A stretch of DNA of 64,000 bases, taken from assembly GCA_041395245.1 (NCBI GenBank), contig JAWLAY010000004.1:1-64000 (forward strand), read 5' to 3'. Under the pieces are notes generated by a model. That model did no database searches, was not told the DNA's origin, and saw only the letters and a list, made by a program, of their open reading frames with translations. Of this stretch, positions 32,679 to 41,617 are shown piece after piece. The number at the start of each line of letters is the position of its first letter. Position 1 is the stretch's first letter. The DNA is from Aquimonas sp041395245. GTDB lineage: Bacteria > Pseudomonadota > Gammaproteobacteria > Xanthomonadales > Xanthomonadaceae. Both the position numbers and the translations under genes were made by a program.

Positions 32679-34020
32679 GCACGCGCTCCCACACTTTGCT
32701 GGGCACACCGTGCTCACCTTCCGCCGCCAGCAGCGCGGGCAGAGCCAGATCCGACGCGTCGAGCTGCGGCGCGATGTCGCGCGCAAAACGGGCCACGATC
32801 ACATCTTCCTGCCACACCGGGCGACGGCTCAGTTCCGCCAACGCCGCCCGCGACTCCCGGCCTTCCCCGACACATTCAAAAGGCTTGTGGTCACCGTATT
32901 CGATCAAGGCATCGAAGCCGGCGATCTGACTGGCATCGTCAAGCAGATTGCGGCCGAATATCGACACCAGTCGTGGCTTCGACATGAAGGGCGCCAGCGC
33001 CAGAAACACGAAATGACACTTGGGACAGACACCGCACCAGCGCTCCAGCGGGCGCTCTCCAAGCAGGTGGAAGTTGCGGTTGCAACTGGAGAAGTGCGCA
33101 TCGTAGCGGTCGATGGCGGCGAACTGCCTTGCCACCGCCAACTCGGACAGTGGCCTCAGCAAGGAGTAGTAGTCGACATCGGCGGCCACCTCGGCGCGCA
33201 CCAGGGCGGCGAAACGATGCTCGAAGTCCCAGCCCTTGCTCCACTGATGATTGACCTCACCGGTGCCCGGGATCAGGCTGCCATAGCTGGCCGAACGTTC
33301 ATTCGAGAACACCACCGCCGAATGCCCGCTCAGAATGGCCGCCAGTACGAGAATGGCCGAGTTGATGGCGGTAACCGGAATGTGACCGTTGTACGCCCCG
33401 CGTCGATTCAGCTCGAACAACTCGGGCGCCAGTTGACGCTCGATGCGCAGGCCGGGCAACCCGGTGCGCTCCGCGCAGGCCGCGATCAACTGCGAATTGC
33501 CAATCCACGTCACCGTCTGCGCCACGCCGGCCCTGCGCAAAGCCTCGATGCTGACCAGTGAATCCTTGCCGCCGCCGATCGCCACCAGCGCCGTCGCGGG
33601 CATGCCCAGCGCCGCCGCGGGCGCAGGCGTGTCGAGTGCGGGCGGAAACTGCGCCCGCTCACGCATGGACAAGCCATTGCGATGCGCGAACTCGCCAAGT
33701 CCCTGCTGATAGACCGCATCCAGCAGGTCGCGCAGCGCGGGACTCAGCCCCGCCACGCCGACATCCATGTGACGTGGTGCGGCGGCCTTGTAGTAGCTGA
33801 CACCCGAGATCAGATGCAGCACGCGCAGCGCCCGCCGCGCCGCCGTCAGGCGTCGACTGTCGAGGGTGAACGGCGCTCCGGGGATGCGCAGTCGCTCACG
33901 CATCGGTGCCTGAGCGTCAAAGGCATAGTCGAGCCAGACATTGCCGGTCGCGAGATCCATCCCCGCATCGACAAAGCGGAAGCTGCGAATCGCTTCGCGA
34001 TCGAACATCCACTCAGTCAT
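32659..34020 (-). CDS. murL: UDP-MurNAc-L-Ala-L-Glu epimerase (MurL)
   Basis: 453 residues, matching the MurL length. ATP-using PP-loop-like motif GGGKDSL (149-155), then FSNERSASYGS and the Cys pair region WCGVCPKCHF, all features of the MurL family. It converts the terminal L-Glu of UDP-MurNAc-L-Ala-L-Glu to D-Glu and so replaces glutamate racemase. The start overlaps the lysC/lysA stop by eight bases; the stop lies inside murD2. Confidence 0.88.
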   Translation of the reverse strand: MTEWMFDREAIRSFRFVDAGMDLATGNVWLDYAFDAQAPMRERLRIPGAPFTLDSRRLTAARRALRVLHLISGVSYYKAAAPRHMDVGVAGLSPALRDLLDAVYQQGLGEFAHRNGLSMRERAQFPPALDTPAPAAALGMPATALVAIGGGKDSLVSIEALRRAGVAQTVTWIGNSQLIAACAERTGLPGLRIERQLAPELFELNRRGAYNGHIPVTAINSAILVLAAILSGHSAVVFSNERSASYGSLIPGTGEVNHQWSKGWDFEHRFAALVRAEVAADVDYYSLLRPLSELAVARQFAAIDRYDAHFSSCNRNFHLLGERPLERWCGVCPKCHFVFLALAPFMSKPRLVSIFGRNLLDDASQIAGFDALIEYGDHKPFECVGEGRESRAALAELSRRPVWQEDVIVARFARDIAPQLDASDLALPALLAAEGEHGVPSKVWERVRADFGA

Positions 34021-36646
34021 CCAGCAACTCCTCGGCAGGCAGGGCGCGCAGATTGTAGGTGCTCGCCATCGCCGCGCCATAGGCACCGGCGGTGGCGATC
34101 AGCAACACGTCACCTTCCTGCGTGCTGTCGGGCAGACGACGACGACGTCCCAGCACGTCACCCGACTCGCAGATCGGACCCACCACATCCGCCGGACTGC
34201 CCGCGGCGTCCTGCAGTCGGCTGAGATTGACGATCTCATGATAGGCACCGTACAGCGCCGGGCGAATCAATGCGTTCATGCCGGCATCGACACCGATGCG
34301 GCGCACACCGAGCTTGTCGACACACTGGGTGACCCGCGTCAGCAGCACACCCGCCTCGGCCACCAGATAGCGGCCCGGCTCGATCCACAACTCGTACTGC
34401 GGCCAGGCCGACTTCACTTCGGCAAGCGCCTGCGCGTAGGCGTCCAGATCAAACGCGGGCGCATCGGGTTCGTAAGGCACACCCAATCCTCCGCCGACAT
34501 CGATGCTTTCCACCGTGCCAATCTGCTCCGCCAGACCGGCGAGCTGCGAATAGACCGTGCGCCAGTGCGCCGCATCGGTTACGCCACTGCCGATGTGCGC
34601 ATGCAAGCCAACGATTCGCGCGCCGACCCGATCCGCCGTGGCGAGAAACTCGGCCAGACGGCTGGGTGGCAAGCCGAACTTGGCCCCTTTTCCACCGGTG
34701 CGGACCTTTTCGTGATGCCCGCTGCCAAAGCCGGGATCGATGCGCAGTTGCAGACTCAGGCCATGAAACAGTTCCGGCCAGTGTTCCAGCGGATAGACGC
34801 TGTCCAGCGTGATACGAACACCCAGTTCCCTCGCCAGATGGTATTCCTCGCGTCCCGCGAAACTGGGCGTGAACAACACGCGCAGCGGATCCAGGCCGGG
34901 CACGCTGGCGAACACGTGCGACAGCTCGCCCTGCGAGACGCATTCCAGACCATAGCCCTCGTCGACCAGCGTGCGCAGCAAGGTCGGATGCGGATTAGCC
35001 TTGATCGCATAGAAACGTCGATCCACCGCCTCGACCGCCGCCAGCGCCTGCGCGCGCGCGCGCGCTGTCGGCAGGTGATAGACATAGCGCGGCGAATGCG
35101 CCGCCAGCGACAGCAGAGCCACTGAGCGCGACTGCCACCAGCAGGCCGCCCGCGCGGCAGCCTGTCCGCTGAGCTGACGCCAGCTCGGCCCGAACACCGC
35201 GGTTTCGTCCACCGGCATCGCGCCCGAGGCGATCAACAACTCATGCAGCTTGGGCAACAGCCCTTCGGCGACCGATTCGTCGACCACGAAGGTCAGATTG
35301 AGATCATTCGACGACTGCGAGATCAGATGCACGCGCTCGCGGCCAAACACCGCCATCACGTCGCTCAATTTGTGCAGCAGCGAACGCATGCCACGCCCGA
35401 CCAGCGTGATGGCCGAGCACGGCACGATGACCTTGACCCGACAGAACGCCGCGAGGTCGGCGCAGAGCGCATCGATCACGTTGGAACTGACCAGATTCTC
35501 GCTCGGGTCGAGTGACACCGTGACGTTCGACTCCGCCGAGCCGATCAGGTCCACCGACAGGCCGTGCGCGCGGAAAATGCCGAACACGTCGGCCAGAAAG
35601 CCGACTTGCTGCCACATGCCGATGGACTCCATCGACACCAGCACGATGCCCTTGCGCGTGCTGATCGCCTTGACGCCTGGCGCCGCATCGGCGGCCGTGG
35701 CATCGATCAGCGTGCCTGCCAGCTCGGGCCGCTCGGTATCGCGAATCCACAAGGGCACACGACTTTCGCGGCACGGCCCGATGCAACGGGGATGCAGCAC
35801 CTTGGCGCCGGTGGTGGCAATTTCCTGTGCCTCTTCGTAGTCGAGGCGCCCCAGCAGTCGGGCCTGAGGCACTTCGCGCGGATTGGCGCTGAACATGCCC
35901 GGCACGTCGGTCCAGATTTCCACTCGCGCCGCCTGCAGCCGCGCACCGAAATAGGCCGCCGAGGTATCTGAACCGCCGCGCCCCAGAATGCAGGTCTGCC
36001 CTGCTTCATCTCGCGCAATGAAACCCTGGGTGATCAGCAGATCGCCCTGTTCGGCAAACGCGGCGCGGTAGGCGTCCGAGGTATCGATATGGCAGTTCAC
36101 CGACAGTCGCGCCGCCCAGGCGGTGGTATTGGCCAGCACGATGGCACTCAGGTGATCACGCGCATCGATCCAGCGAATCGGAATACCCTGGCGACGCAGA
36201 TAGGCCTCGCCCAGCGCACTCGACATCAGCTCGCCCAGTGCCTGCAGTTCGGCCTGCCAGCCAAACTCCGCCTGCGTCGCCCGGGCGTCAACGGCCAGCG
36301 CGTGCAACTCGGCGAAACGCTGGCCGATCACCGCATCCGCATCCAGATCGAGACTGGCGGCGAATTCCCGATGTTTGTCGCACAGCGCCGCCGCCAACGA
36401 CTGCGCTTGGTCGGCGTCACGTTGCGCCGCCTCGATGATGGCCAGCAAGGCATTGGTCACGCCGGAAACCGCACTGACCACCACCAGCACCGGTCCGCTT
36501 TCGTCACGCCGCGCCAGCGCCAGCCGACCAATGGTGTCCCAACGGCTGCGTTTCGACACACTGGTTCCGCCGAATTTGAGCACCGACCACGCCGAGCGGG
36601 TCGAGGCAGCAGGATTCGTTGCGGTCAATGCGGAAAAGGCAGACAC
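34013..36646 (-). CDS. lysAC: Bifunctional aspartate kinase / diaminopimelate decarboxylase
   Basis: 877 residues from GTG 36646 (GGAG eight bases upstream); an ATG at 36694 lacks a ribosome site. N-terminal aspartokinase with KFGGTSV (about 23-29), GRGGSDTSA and two ACT regions up to about 450. C-terminal PLP-dependent DAP decarboxylase with the PLP lysine in FYAIKAN, HIGSGV, GGGLG and CESGD. The fusion is typical of Xanthomonadales and gives both the first and last steps of lysine synthesis. Co-transcribed with murL-murD2, so a peptidoglycan-precursor operon. Confidence 0.94.
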   Translation of the reverse strand: MSAFSALTATNPAASTRSAWSVLKFGGTSVSKRSRWDTIGRLALARRDESGPVLVVVSAVSGVTNALLAIIEAAQRDADQAQSLAAALCDKHREFAASLDLDADAVIGQRFAELHALAVDARATQAEFGWQAELQALGELMSSALGEAYLRRQGIPIRWIDARDHLSAIVLANTTAWAARLSVNCHIDTSDAYRAAFAEQGDLLITQGFIARDEAGQTCILGRGGSDTSAAYFGARLQAARVEIWTDVPGMFSANPREVPQARLLGRLDYEEAQEIATTGAKVLHPRCIGPCRESRVPLWIRDTERPELAGTLIDATAADAAPGVKAISTRKGIVLVSMESIGMWQQVGFLADVFGIFRAHGLSVDLIGSAESNVTVSLDPSENLVSSNVIDALCADLAAFCRVKVIVPCSAITLVGRGMRSLLHKLSDVMAVFGRERVHLISQSSNDLNLTFVVDESVAEGLLPKLHELLIASGAMPVDETAVFGPSWRQLSGQAAARAACWWQSRSVALLSLAAHSPRYVYHLPTARARAQALAAVEAVDRRFYAIKANPHPTLLRTLVDEGYGLECVSQGELSHVFASVPGLDPLRVLFTPSFAGREEYHLARELGVRITLDSVYPLEHWPELFHGLSLQLRIDPGFGSGHHEKVRTGGKGAKFGLPPSRLAEFLATADRVGARIVGLHAHIGSGVTDAAHWRTVYSQLAGLAEQIGTVESIDVGGGLGVPYEPDAPAFDLDAYAQALAEVKSAWPQYELWIEPGRYLVAEAGVLLTRVTQCVDKLGVRRIGVDAGMNALIRPALYGAYHEIVNLSRLQDAAGSPADVVGPICESGDVLGRRRRLPDSTQEGDVLLIATAGAYGAAMASTYNLRALPAEELLDD

Positions 36647-36753
36647 GAGGGCACTCCATGGGTCGCGAAACAGCACATGCTGCGGATGCAGCATCGCAGG
36701 TCGATGGAGACGCTACCAGCCGGACCGGGCCGATATGGCTGCATTGCATGGAC

Positions 36754-39700
36754 TCAATGTCTTACCAACAACCAACGCAACTGCTCGCGAATCGCATCGC
36801 TCAAACTGCGCATTTCACCGAAGCGAGCCTGCGCTTCGGTGCCTAGTCCAGCTTGTACCAAGGCAATCGATTCGCGCGCCAGATCATGCAGAACCTGATG
36901 CATTGCCAGCAGCAGATCGCCCGCGTTGTGTTGATTGAGCTGCGTCGCTATCGCCTTCTCAAGCCAGGCACCAAGCCCACAGAGATGGGGATCGATTTGC
37001 GGTGGTTCCTCGCTCGCGCCGCCGATGAACTGCTCAAATCTATCCATCCAGGCGCGATGTTCGACCTCGGCGACAAGCATGCTCAACTGCTCACGTGACA
37101 CAGGCCTGCGAGCAGTCCAAGCGGGATTGGGGGTCCAAACCGCCTGCCAGCTACTGAGTTCCTGCGCTGGCATCGGGCTGGCGATAGCGAAGCCCTGCCC
37201 CAGTTCGCAGCCCAGCAACAGCAACATCTCACCGTGCGCGACGCTCGCGACGCCCTCCGCGATGACCTCGCGCCGAAACGAAGCCCCAAGGCTGACGACA
37301 CTATCGACGATCGCCAGGTCATCGGGGTCCGTCAGGATGTCCTGCGTGAAACTGGCATCAATTTTGAGACTCGCCGAGGGCAGCGCCTTCAAATAGGCCA
37401 TCGACGAGTAGCCGGTACCGAAATCGTCAATCGCGAAACGCACACCCATCTCCCGGCAGCGGTCAACCACGATGGCGGCGGATTGCAATCCGAGCAACGC
37501 ACTGCTCTCGAGAATCTCGATTTCAAGAAAATCCCGCGGAACGTCTGGATACCGAGCAAGCAGCGTTGCCAGCTCTTCGGTAAACCCCGTCTGCATCAAC
37601 TGCCGCGCGCTGACGTTCACGCTCACGCTGATCGGGTTATCCAAGCGGCGCCAAGTCTGCATCTGCTGCAAGGCGGTATCGATCACCCACCTGCCGATCT
37701 CAAGCTCCAGATCGGTATTTTCTGCAAGCGCCAGAAAGGCCGCCGGCAACAACAAGCCCTGTTCAGGGTGTTGCCAGCGTATCAACGCCTCCGCACCAAT
37801 CAACGCCCCGGTGCGCATGTTGACCTTGGGTTGATAGTGCAGGAGCAACTCGTTCCTGCGCAGACCTTCAAGCAGGCGCTCGCGACTCTGTTGCGTGCCG
37901 CGCACCCGCCGGTCCTGTTCCAGATCAAAGAACAGCCAGCCGTTCTTGCCCGCCTGCTTGGCCTGGTACATCGCGTGATCGGCCTGACGCAAAAGGGTAT
38001 CGCCGTCGACATCCTCGTGCTGCGGATAGACCGTGATACCCAAACTCGCTGTCACCGCCAGTTCGACGGTGCCGATCACGACCGGCTGCGCCGCTGCATC
38101 CAGCAGGCGCTGCAGAATCGGCGCGAGATGCTCGACATCGGCGAAATCCACGATCACCGCAACGAATTCATCGCCGCCGACCCGCGCCAAGGTGTCCTGA
38201 CTGCGCAGCGCGCCCTGCATGTGCTCAGCGACGATGGCAAGAAACTGATCGCCAGCGACGTGCCCGTGCTGGTCGTTGATCAACTTGAACCCATCGAGGT
38301 CGATGTAGACCACCGCCAGCCACTGTCCACTGTGTTGCGAATGGCGCAATGCCTGACGCAGACGGTCGGCAAGCAGTACCCGATTGGGAAGGTTGGTCAG
38401 CGAATCGTAGTAGGCGACCCGTTGCAGACGGACCTCATGTTCCTTCATCGCGGTAATGTCGGAGAACAGCGCGAGGTAGCGCTGCACTTCACCGTCATCG
38501 CCGACGATTGCACTGATCGTCAGCATTTCGGCATATGCCTCGCCAGACTTGCGGCGATTCCAAACTTCGCCCGACCAGTAACCGTCCTGCTTCAAGGCAC
38601 GCCACATGGCGGCATAGAACTCGGGAGTTTGTCGGCCGGATTGCAAAAAGCGCGGATTTCTCCCCAGCACCTCATCGCGAGCAAATCCCGTGATCAGGCA
38701 AAATGCTTCGTTGACGTCTTCGATGTCACCATTGGCATCCGTGATCAGAATGCCTTCTCGCGAATGCGTAAACACGCTTGCCGCCACATGCAGACGCTGC
38801 TCGGAGCGCTTGCTGTGCGTCACATCCGTCATATCACCGACGTAGTGCTCGACCTCGCCATCGGAACCGCGGACCGCAGTAATGGTGATCAGCGCATCGT
38901 AGTGACTGCCATCCTTCCTGATCGCAGGGTATTCCCCTCGCCAAAAGCCCTGCGCGCGCAGCGCCTCTTCCACCATCCGATCAACGCCCTGCGGCAAGGG
39001 TTTCTGAACCAGCATGACCGGATGTCGACCCAAGACATCCTCCAGCTCAAAGCCACTCATGCGAGTGAACGCTGCATTGACGTCGATAATGTGTCTGCGG
39101 GCGTCAGTCACAACGATGGCTTCGTTGCTCGCCTCGAACACGGAAGCCTGAATCCGTTGCGCCTGCACATGCTCCAGACGCTGCTGAATTGTCTGGCGCT
39201 GCCGCCGGTAAAAGCTGAGCAACAAGGCGAAGACCAGCAATGCGGTCAATCCGATCAGGCCGAACAAGGCTTGAACCTCAGACCACCAGCCCCGCCAAAC
39301 CCGGTCGGGGTGGAACACGATGCGGGCAGCCGAGGGGTAGAGCATCGAAACATTGATTACCGAGGGCGACCACGCGTCGCGGCTCGCGCCGTCGCTGGTG
39401 GGCAAGAGACTTGAGGGATCGACCTTGGTGCCGATCCGTTCCCATTGGCGACTGTCCAACAACACGAGTCCGTCCAATCGGTACCAGATCAGGTTTGCCT
39501 CCACGTCATCAAGCCGCTGCGCAAACTGCGCGATGAAATAGTCCGGATTGAGGGCCACCAGCAGCGTGAGTGCGCTCTCACCCAAACGAACTGTTCGCGT
39601 GATCGGGATGAGCCAGGGCTGACGCAAATCCAACGCACGTCCCTGCGCCAGAGAATATCCGTTGAAAAAATCCCGACCTTGCCAGGGTTCGCCAATCCGT

Positions 39701-40116
39701 AACAGCGACGGATCGCCGCTTAGCGGCGGAACGAAAGTCTGCGTGCTGACGACAACACCGAGGTTGGCCTGGTTTGAACTGGCAATGATGGTGCCACTGC
39801 CATCCAGCACCGACAGCGAGCGAATGAAGGGTGCGCGAAACAGTGACTGTTGATACAGAGGATCAAGTTGACTTGAGTCGAGGGCATCTGCGGCGTGCGT
39901 TGAAACACTCGCCAAAACCCAGTCTGACGCTTGCAGGCTGTTGTCAATGAACTGTCCAAAACTGTCCGCATACAGCACGGCAAGATCATGTGCCGCCACT
40001 CGGGCATCGACGCTCATCCGCCAAGCCGTGTATCCAGACAACATCAACAAGGCAGTCAGAAAGGTGATGTACCAAACCACCATATGGCGCCGGAACTGAC
40101 GCAGAGTACGGCTCAT
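36754..40116 (-). CDS. Membrane PAS-PAS-GGDEF-EAL protein with C-terminal CZB-like domain
   Basis: 1120 residues. TM1 at about 12-31, a periplasmic sensor region, TM2 at about 277-297, two PAS domains (about 320-560), GGDEF at about 570-735 with intact GGDEF and EAL at about 750-1000 with EALIRW, DDFGTGYSS and KIDASF. The last about 100 residues carry HRAW, CGLGAWLEK and MHQVLH, the His-Cys-His-His pattern of the chemoreceptor zinc-binding (CZB) domain, an unusual position after EAL. It makes and/or breaks cyclic di-GMP. The start overlaps the substrate-binding protein stop (ATGA), so a periplasmic ligand input is likely. Confidence 0.93.
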   Translation of the reverse strand: MSRTLRQFRRHMVVWYITFLTALLMLSGYTAWRMSVDARVAAHDLAVLYADSFGQFIDNSLQASDWVLASVSTHAADALDSSQLDPLYQQSLFRAPFIRSLSVLDGSGTIIASSNQANLGVVVSTQTFVPPLSGDPSLLRIGEPWQGRDFFNGYSLAQGRALDLRQPWLIPITRTVRLGESALTLLVALNPDYFIAQFAQRLDDVEANLIWYRLDGLVLLDSRQWERIGTKVDPSSLLPTSDGASRDAWSPSVINVSMLYPSAARIVFHPDRVWRGWWSEVQALFGLIGLTALLVFALLLSFYRRQRQTIQQRLEHVQAQRIQASVFEASNEAIVVTDARRHIIDVNAAFTRMSGFELEDVLGRHPVMLVQKPLPQGVDRMVEEALRAQGFWRGEYPAIRKDGSHYDALITITAVRGSDGEVEHYVGDMTDVTHSKRSEQRLHVAASVFTHSREGILITDANGDIEDVNEAFCLITGFARDEVLGRNPRFLQSGRQTPEFYAAMWRALKQDGYWSGEVWNRRKSGEAYAEMLTISAIVGDDGEVQRYLALFSDITAMKEHEVRLQRVAYYDSLTNLPNRVLLADRLRQALRHSQHSGQWLAVVYIDLDGFKLINDQHGHVAGDQFLAIVAEHMQGALRSQDTLARVGGDEFVAVIVDFADVEHLAPILQRLLDAAAQPVVIGTVELAVTASLGITVYPQHEDVDGDTLLRQADHAMYQAKQAGKNGWLFFDLEQDRRVRGTQQSRERLLEGLRRNELLLHYQPKVNMRTGALIGAEALIRWQHPEQGLLLPAAFLALAENTDLELEIGRWVIDTALQQMQTWRRLDNPISVSVNVSARQLMQTGFTEELATLLARYPDVPRDFLEIEILESSALLGLQSAAIVVDRCREMGVRFAIDDFGTGYSSMAYLKALPSASLKIDASFTQDILTDPDDLAIVDSVVSLGASFRREVIAEGVASVAHGEMLLLLGCELGQGFAIASPMPAQELSSWQAVWTPNPAWTARRPVSREQLSMLVAEVEHRAWMDRFEQFIGGASEEPPQIDPHLCGLGAWLEKAIATQLNQHNAGDLLLAMHQVLHDLARESIALVQAGLGTEAQARFGEMRSLSDAIREQLRWLLVRH

Positions 40117-40949
40117 GGCTGGATGATCGCCTCCAGACCGTGCGCCACCGCAGCGGCACGCAACCGACCGTCCTTCTTGATATCGGCGACAAATCGATCG
40201 ATTCGCGCCCCCCAGCGGGGGCGCTCCGGACTGCTTGCATACGCGTAGGGGGTGACGTTCATCGGCCCCGGCGCGGCAATCAACTGTGCCCAACCCGCCT
40301 CACGCACCAGATGCACGCCAAATGGATAGTCGGTGAGAAATACATCCGCCCTGCCGGAGCGTACCTCCTGTTCGCGTGCCGACGGGGAATCGAGCACAAC
40401 CATCCGGGCCTGGTGCATCACCCGAGGCATCCAGGCCTCATGCAGGGTCCCCCGAGCTACCGCAACGACGATTTGCGCCTGATCGATGTCTTCCCAACGT
40501 CGAATGCGCATCTGATTGCGAAGCGCTATCGCATAGATATCGCTTGCCATGTACGGGGCGCTGAAGTGAAGAAATCGTTGCCGCTCCGGGGTGATGCCTA
40601 CCGCAAACATCGCCACATCGCAGCGAGACTGCTGAACGTCCTCGACGAGCCGCGCAAACGAACTGTCAACGAACACCAGTTCTTTGCCGAGGTCGGCTGC
40701 AAACGCCTTGGCAAGGTCGATATCGATACCCGAAAGTACGCCGCTTCGCGGATCGCGAAAACTGACACCGCGATAATCTGGCCAGATGCAGACGCTCAAG
40801 CGCTTACTGGACATCTCCAGTTGCCAACCGGAGTCCGACTCGGCCCCTATGGCCACGGCCCCGCCAAGGAGGAGCGTTGCCAAGACGACGCCCAAAGCGC
40901 TGAAGCACGGTCGTGACTTCACGATGTTCAGTTCGAGCTTGAAATACAT
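40113..40949 (-). CDS. Periplasmic solute-binding protein, family 3
   Basis: 278 residues. Signal region with a hydrophobic core (ALGVVLATLLLGGAVAIGA). The family-3 pattern follows: LSVCIWPDYRGVSFRDPRSG, GIDIDLAKAFAADLGKELVFV, RCDVAMFAVGITPERQRFLHFSAPYM, and RADVFLTDYPFG. Normally these feed amino acid ABC transporters, but no permease or ATPase is next to it. Four-base overlap with the cyclic di-GMP gene suggests it is the sensor partner. ATG 40949 chosen for the signal peptide length. Confidence 0.88.
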   Translation of the reverse strand: MYFKLELNIVKSRPCFSALGVVLATLLLGGAVAIGAESDSGWQLEMSSKRLSVCIWPDYRGVSFRDPRSGVLSGIDIDLAKAFAADLGKELVFVDSSFARLVEDVQQSRCDVAMFAVGITPERQRFLHFSAPYMASDIYAIALRNQMRIRRWEDIDQAQIVVAVARGTLHEAWMPRVMHQARMVVLDSPSAREQEVRSGRADVFLTDYPFGVHLVREAGWAQLIAAPGPMNVTPYAYASSPERPRWGARIDRFVADIKKDGRLRAAAVAHGLEAIIQP

Positions 40950-41107
40950 CGTCGGATCCCCCGATCCCCAACGGTTCGAGCCAGCACCAGTCATTATCGC
41001 AAACACGAAAATGCGCAACTTCACAACAGTGAATTTCGCCACTCACAACGAGAATCAACGTTCGATGATCCAGATCGCGTGCCGTCCCTACGCGCGAGCG
41101 CCAGTGC

Positions 41108-41542
41108 TCAATGCAACCGTGTTGCGTCCGACGCCAACAATTTCCAGCCCTGCATCCCGTCCTGGAGCACCTTGACGTTCTCCCAACCCAAAACACGCAA
41201 CGCAAACACAGCCTGCGCCGAGAGCGACCCCGAATTGCAGTAGATGACGACCATGCGGTCACGGGGGATTTCATCGCGCCGCGCAAGCACCTGGCGCCAT
41301 TCGATGTTGATGGCGCCTGGTATGTGTTCCGCTTCATATTGAGCGGCATCACGCGCATCAACCAGAAAGATCCTCGACCAGTCCTGCGCTGGAATCTGTG
41401 CCGGCCATATCAGGCTGCTGCCGTATTCCGCGAAGTCCAGATAGCCGCTCATGGCATCCAGCACAACGGGATTGGCCTCTTCCGCAACGGCCCCCGCCAG
41501 CGGCAGAAAATTTAGCAGGAACCCCACCGGCAGTGATTTCAT
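41108..41542 (-). CDS. Exported rhodanese-domain protein
   Basis: 144 residues with a short signal peptide (MKSLPVGFLLNFLPLAGAVA). A single rhodanese domain with FLVDARDAAQYEAEHIPGAINI and the active-site loop YCNSGSLSAQA (catalytic Cys). Possible sulfurtransferase in the periplasm. GGGGGCC upstream of ATG 41542. It lies upstream of the substrate-binding protein gene on the same strand with a 158-base gap. Confidence 0.85.
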   Translation of the reverse strand: MKSLPVGFLLNFLPLAGAVAEEANPVVLDAMSGYLDFAEYGSSLIWPAQIPAQDWSRIFLVDARDAAQYEAEHIPGAINIEWRQVLARRDEIPRDRMVVIYCNSGSLSAQAVFALRVLGWENVKVLQDGMQGWKLLASDATRLH

Positions 41543-41617
41543 CTGGCCCCCTTCAAGGCGATTGCGCAAAGGCATCGACAAGCTCAACTGACGCAACGCT
41601 TTCGCATCGCGGCGCAC

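Noticed and set aside
36647..36753. Lysine riboswitch before lysC/lysA
   Set aside because: Only about 100 bases separate it from the upstream gene and no conserved riboswitch core was recognised.
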